From positions 33,694 through 97,693 of the forward strand of contig NZ_LDTB01000014.1 of assembly GCF_001476895.1 (NCBI RefSeq): a stretch of 64,000 bases of DNA, written 5' to 3'. The notes beneath the pieces are model-generated. The model searched no databases. It was not told the DNA's origin and worked only from the letters and a program-made list of their open reading frames with translations. This document shows positions 60,529 to 64,000 of the stretch, piece by piece. The position numbers and the translations under genes are program-made. The stretch is from Sphingomonas endophytica. Its GTDB lineage: Bacteria; Pseudomonadota; Alphaproteobacteria; Sphingomonadales; Sphingomonadaceae. Position 1 is the first letter of the stretch, and each line of letters starts with the position of its first letter.

Positions 60529-62916
60529 CTAAGAGCGTGCCGGCGGTTCGGCGGCGGCCATGTCGCGCGCGGCGATCAGCTCCAGTTTCTGCGGGACGGT
60601 GCCGATTTCGATGCCTTCCGCGCGGAACCGGCGCAGCAGCACCGTCAGCACGCCGCTGCGCGCGCTGTAGGCGGCGCGTGGCGAGGCGACATGCGCGAAA
60701 CAGTTGAAGAAGATGCGGCCGTCCGCGATCGAATCGATATAGACGGCCGGGGCGGGCTGATCGAGCACCGCCGGCTCGGCCGCCAGTGCCTCGGCCACGA
60801 TCGCCGCGACGCGATCGGCATCGGTTTCGAGCGGGACCGCGAACTGGATCTGGAAGCGGCCGAGCGGGCTGGCGAGCGTCTTGTTGAGCACCGATTTCGT
60901 GATGAGCTCCGAATTGGGCACGATCAGCGTCGAGTGATCGGCCAGCGCGATCTCGGTCGAACGCACGCTGATCCGCTTCACATCGCCCTCGTCGGTGCCG
61001 ACCCGAATCCAGTCGCCGATCTTGATCGGGCGTTCGGCCAGCAGGATCAGCCCCGAGACGAAGTTGGACGTGATCGCCTGCAACCCGAAACCGATCCCGA
61101 CCGACAGCGCCGAGAGCAGCAGCGCGATTCGCTCCACCCCGATGCCCAGCGATGCCATCGCCCAGATCACCGCCAGTGCGATGCCGACATAGCGCGCGAC
61201 CAGCCCGACCGAGTTGCGCGCCGACCCGTCGAGGTCGGTCGCAGGCAGATACTTGCCCTCCAGCCAGCGCATGAACGCCCGCACCAGCGCGAGCCCGACG
61301 AACAGCACCGCGACGCCGCGCACGATCGCCCCCGGAGAGATCGAGACGCCGCCGATCTGCACCCCCTGCGCCAGCAGGCCGAGCCGCCCCATGACGCTGC
61401 CGATCCCGCCGCCCGCGCCGAGCGGCGAGAAGAACAGTCCCATCGCCAGCAGCGCCAGCGTGACGCGCAGCACGCCGGACAGGAGCACGCCGAACTGGTC
61501 GATCACCGCGCCGCGCAGCCCCAGCCCGCGCGACAATGCCCGCCCCAGCGCGCTGTCGCGCGTGAACAGCGTGATGGCCAGATCGTCGGCGGCGGCCATC
61601 AGCAGATAGGCCGCACTCCACAACACGACGCCCCAGGCGATCAGCTGCATGACGAACAGCGCGAAGCCGAGATAGCCGATCAGCAGCGCCAGCGTCGTCG
61701 CCAGCACGACGACCCACGCCAGCAGCGCGAGCGCGCCCAGCCCGGTGCGGGCCGGAGCGGCGGCCTCCTCCTCGGCGCGATTCGCGCGCAGCCGCCCCAG
61801 CGCGAGCAGCGCGAAGGCAAGCAGCGCCAGATGCAGGACGATCTCCAGCACCTGCGTCGCGCTGCGGATCGCCGGGCTGGCGCCGGTGGCGGTGTTGAAC
61901 GCCTCCAGCATGTAGCTGGTGAAGGCGACGCCGGCGAGCAGCCAGCTATACGGCCGCAGTTCCTGCGCGACATCGTCGGCGATCGGGGCGACCCGCCAGC
62001 TCGGGTGCTGGCGCATCAGCAACGCGCCGGTGACCGAGGAGGCGAAGCAGGCGAAGGTGACGGCGATCGTGAAGGCTTCCGCCACACCGTTCCAGCTGTC
62101 GGGCAGCAGCAGCGACCAGCGCAGCCCCTCGATCAGCAGCGTTATCGCGAGCAAGGGCGCAAGCGTGCCGACCATGACCCGCCAGATCGCATTGGCGGAG
62201 CGGCGGACCCGGTGGCCGGGCGCGCCCTCGATCAGGAAGCGCTGTCCGACGCGATGCGCCGCGGCACGCCCCGGCAGCATGATCGCCAGCGCAGCCAGCA
62301 GACCGAACAGCGCCGGGAACGGCGGCCGTCCCCCCCAGTGGCCGGCGATGCCCGCCGCGCCGGTGGTGACGAAGCGTTCCATCCGCCGCAGGTCGCGCGG
62401 TATCGCCTGGACCACCGCGACCCAGAAGGACGGCGAGATCGGCGGGATCGAGCGGGCGGTGATCGTCTGGCTGAACTGTTCGGCGACGCTCTGTTCCAGC
62501 TCGTCCGCCAGCTGCTGCGCCTCGACGCCGATCAGCCGGCCGCGCTTCACGCTCGAATCGAGCGCGGTATGCTGTTGCGCCAGCCGGCGGCGCTGCTCGC
62601 GCAGGTCGGGCGCCTCGGTCGGGTTGGCGGGGCCGAGCCCGGCGAGCCGTGCATCGACGAGCGCGAGCTGCTGCGCCAGGTCGGCGGTGGTGGCGGTGGC
62701 GGCGACCCGCGCGCTCATGATGCGGTCGCGCAGTTCGTCGCGGCGGTCGTCGTCGAGCCGCGTGTCCAGCGCGCGGTCGACCATCCGCACGTCCGCCTCG
62801 GCTTGCGCCAGGCGTGCGGCGCTGTCGGCGGGCTTGTCGACGGATGGCGCCTGCGCGGCAAGCGGCGCGGGGAGCAGGAGGGCGAGCAGCAGCGGGATCA
62901 GGAAGCGCATCGGCAT
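60529..62916 (-). CDS. Large MscS-family mechanosensitive channel (DUF3772 type)
   Basis: The 795-residue protein has a signal peptide (LIPLLLALLLPAPLAAQAP), a charged periplasmic coiled region (about 35-165, DUF3772-like) and around ten membrane helices. The MscS core is 'IALLLSALSVGIGFGLQAIT', 'NFVSGLILLAERPIKIGDWI', 'GTDEGDVKRISVRSTEIALA' and 'STLIVPNSELIT', with a cytoplasmic beta/cage domain after. It should open under membrane tension to release solutes. The start may be 62916 or the methionine two codons later. The GGDEF-EAL gene follows 53 bp downstream on the same strand. Confidence 0.92.
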   Translation of the reverse strand: MPMRFLIPLLLALLLPAPLAAQAPSVDKPADSAARLAQAEADVRMVDRALDTRLDDDRRDELRDRIMSARVAATATTADLAQQLALVDARLAGLGPANPTEAPDLREQRRRLAQQHTALDSSVKRGRLIGVEAQQLADELEQSVAEQFSQTITARSIPPISPSFWVAVVQAIPRDLRRMERFVTTGAAGIAGHWGGRPPFPALFGLLAALAIMLPGRAAAHRVGQRFLIEGAPGHRVRRSANAIWRVMVGTLAPLLAITLLIEGLRWSLLLPDSWNGVAEAFTIAVTFACFASSVTGALLMRQHPSWRVAPIADDVAQELRPYSWLLAGVAFTSYMLEAFNTATGASPAIRSATQVLEIVLHLALLAFALLALGRLRANRAEEEAAAPARTGLGALALLAWVVVLATTLALLIGYLGFALFVMQLIAWGVVLWSAAYLLMAAADDLAITLFTRDSALGRALSRGLGLRGAVIDQFGVLLSGVLRVTLALLAMGLFFSPLGAGGGIGSVMGRLGLLAQGVQIGGVSISPGAIVRGVAVLFVGLALVRAFMRWLEGKYLPATDLDGSARNSVGLVARYVGIALAVIWAMASLGIGVERIALLLSALSVGIGFGLQAITSNFVSGLILLAERPIKIGDWIRVGTDEGDVKRISVRSTEIALADHSTLIVPNSELITKSVLNKTLASPLGRFQIQFAVPLETDADRVAAIVAEALAAEPAVLDQPAPAVYIDSIADGRIFFNCFAHVASPRAAYSARSGVLTVLLRRFRAEGIEIGTVPQKLELIAARDMAAAEPPARS

Positions 62917-62971
62917 GATGCGCGCCGATAGCAGAACCCGTCCCGCTGCGCAGGGCCTTCCCTGATGCGGG

Positions 62972-63829
62972 TTACAGGAAGGGACGCCCCCCGGTGACCG
63001 GGATCGTCGCGGCGGTGATATAGCTGGCGGCGTCGCTGGCCAGCATCACATAGGGCGGCGCCAGTTCGGCGGGCTGCGCGGCGCGACCGAGCGGCGTGTT
63101 GCTGCCGAAACTCTTCACCTTCTCGGGCGGCATCGTGGAGGGGATGAGCGGCGTCCATACCGGGCCGGGGGCGACCGCGTTCACGCGGATCTTCCGCTCG
63201 GCGAGCATCTGCCCCAGTCCGGCGGTTAAATTGTGGATCGCGCCCTTGGTGGTCGCATAGGCGAGCAATTGCTCGTTCGGGCTGTCGGCGTTGATCGAGG
63301 TCGTGTTGATGATCGACGATCCCGCGCGCATGTGCGGCACCGCCGCCTTGCAGAGGTAGAACATCGCATGCACGTTGACCGCGAAGGTCAGCTGCCACTC
63401 CTCGTCCGGTATGTCGGTCAGCGACTGGAAGGTCGCCTGATGCGCGGCATTGTTCACCAGCACGTCGATCCGCCCGAACGCGGCGACCGTCGTCGTGACG
63501 ACGTGACGCGCGTGCGCGGGATCGCTGATATCGCCGGGGATGAGCAGCGCCTGTCGCCCGGCATCCTCCACCAGCCGCTGCGTCTCGCGCGCGTCGTCAT
63601 GCTCGTCGAGATAGGCGATCGCGACATCGGCGCCTTCGCGGGCGAAGGCGAGCGCCACCGCCCGCCCGATGCCGCTGTCGCCGCCGGTCACGATCGTCTT
63701 GCGATCGGTGAGGCGACCATGGCCGACATAGCTGTGTTCCCCGTGATCGGGACGCGGATCCATGGCGTCGGTCGATCCGGGCATCGACTGCTGTTGTGGC
63801 GGATAGGGGGGTACGGGATAATCGGTCAT
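62972..63829 (-). CDS. SDR-family oxidoreductase (YghA/YhdF-like)
   Basis: The 285-residue protein has a proline/glutamine-rich N-terminal extension (about 1-40, with 'YPPQQQSMPGS') typical of the YghA-type SDR group. It has the cofactor loop T48-GGDSGIGRA, 'NNAAHQATFQSL', and the catalytic serine near 178 (TTSINADSP) with Y191 and K195 (YATTKGA). It ends 'YITAATIPVTGGRPFL'. It reduces or oxidises an unknown carbonyl substrate using NAD(P). Relatives often appear in general-stress regulons of sphingomonads, which I note only as background. Confidence 0.92.
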   Translation of the reverse strand: MTDYPVPPYPPQQQSMPGSTDAMDPRPDHGEHSYVGHGRLTDRKTIVTGGDSGIGRAVALAFAREGADVAIAYLDEHDDARETQRLVEDAGRQALLIPGDISDPAHARHVVTTTVAAFGRIDVLVNNAAHQATFQSLTDIPDEEWQLTFAVNVHAMFYLCKAAVPHMRAGSSIINTTSINADSPNEQLLAYATTKGAIHNLTAGLGQMLAERKIRVNAVAPGPVWTPLIPSTMPPEKVKSFGSNTPLGRAAQPAELAPPYVMLASDAASYITAATIPVTGGRPFL

Positions 63830-63945
63830 GCGGCGGCTCCTGAAAGCGTCGTGCGATCAATGGCTTGCGCACGTAGGACGTTCCGCGTCGTGACGTCGAT
63901 CAACACATTCGTCGCAGCGCGGCAAAAAAAGTGTCATCGAATCGC

Positions 63946-63974
63946 TTGACCGTTCGGGGCGGGGCCCGTAGAGG
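63946..63974 (+). promoter_or_regulatory. Strong promoter, probably of an rRNA operon
   Basis: TTGACC (63946-63951) and TAGAGG (63969-63974) are exactly 17 bases apart, with a GC-rich spacer and an AT-rich upstream run (CAAAAAAA) that could serve as an UP element. The layout resembles rRNA promoters of sphingomonads. Confidence 0.7.
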
Positions 63975-63994
63975 CCTGTTCACCGCAGCGGTGG

Positions 63995-64000
63995 TGCTCT
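63995..64000 (+). promoter_or_regulatory. Start of a boxA antitermination site (cut by the window edge)
   Basis: The window ends in GTGGTGCTCT; TGCTCT is the first half of the boxA consensus TGCTCTTT found in rRNA leaders. Only six bases are visible, so this depends on the promoter placement just upstream. Confidence 0.5.

Overview
The window reads as a chromosomal segment of a GC-rich (about 65-70%) Sphingomonas-like alphaproteobacterium. Supporting signs are two large TonB-dependent receptors with the VVTGTRI plug start, an alphaproteobacterial split F0 ATP-synthase operon (atpI-B-E-B'-F without F1 genes), a ydbH-ynbE-ydbL set, sphingomonad-type intergenic inverted repeats around uvrC, and an rRNA-type promoter at the right edge. 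I saw no insertion sequence, prophage, CRISPR array or tRNA gene. Family calls rest on reading motifs and overall sequence; no searches were run.

Layout. 1-6.6 kb: three exported DUF11/beta-barrel proteins in one operon, the first cut by the window edge. 6.6-9.5 kb: a signalling cluster (single-domain response regulator, PAS histidine kinase, LuxR-type response regulator, divergent HPt protein). 9.5-14 kb: CoA-transferase, L-lactate dehydrogenase lldD, a glyoxylate/hydroxypyruvate-reductase-like enzyme and a glycerate-kinase-like enzyme. 14-15.4 kb: an exported GH27 glycosidase.

15.5-40.9 kb is the most interesting part: a nearly continuous peptidoglycan-fragment (muropeptide) utilisation locus. 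On the sugar side are a cytoplasmic GH84 beta-N-acetylglucosaminidase coupled to the quinone-type D-lactate dehydrogenase dld, a TonB receptor, a sodium/solute symporter, the MurNAc-6-phosphate etherase murQ, a GntR regulator, a BadF-type amino-sugar kinase, an AmpG-like MFS permease and a beta-lactamase-fold hydrolase. MurQ releases D-lactate and GlcNAc-6-P, and Dld would burn the D-lactate. On the peptide/D-amino-acid side is a minus-strand run of seven genes: penicillin-acylase-like amidase, N-acyl-D-amino-acid deacylase, DUF1611 (DgcN-like), enolase-superfamily epimerase (DgcA-like), dicarboxylate/amino-acid symporter, LysR regulator and dacB. A second TonB receptor diverges from it. The locus role is inferred from gene content.

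41-50.2 kb is housekeeping: radC, ydbH-ynbE-ydbL, the F0 ATP synthase operon with a good terminator, and a DUF885 peptidase-like protein. 50.2-58.5 kb: uvrC flanked by four long inverted repeats, recO, leuB, a PMT-family glycosyltransferase, metZ-apaG and a GcvA-like LysR regulator. 58.5-63.8 kb: a membrane GGDEF-EAL protein, a large MscS-family channel and a short-chain dehydrogenase. The last ~60 bases hold a strong promoter and what looks like the start of an rRNA boxA, so a 16S gene probably lies just outside.
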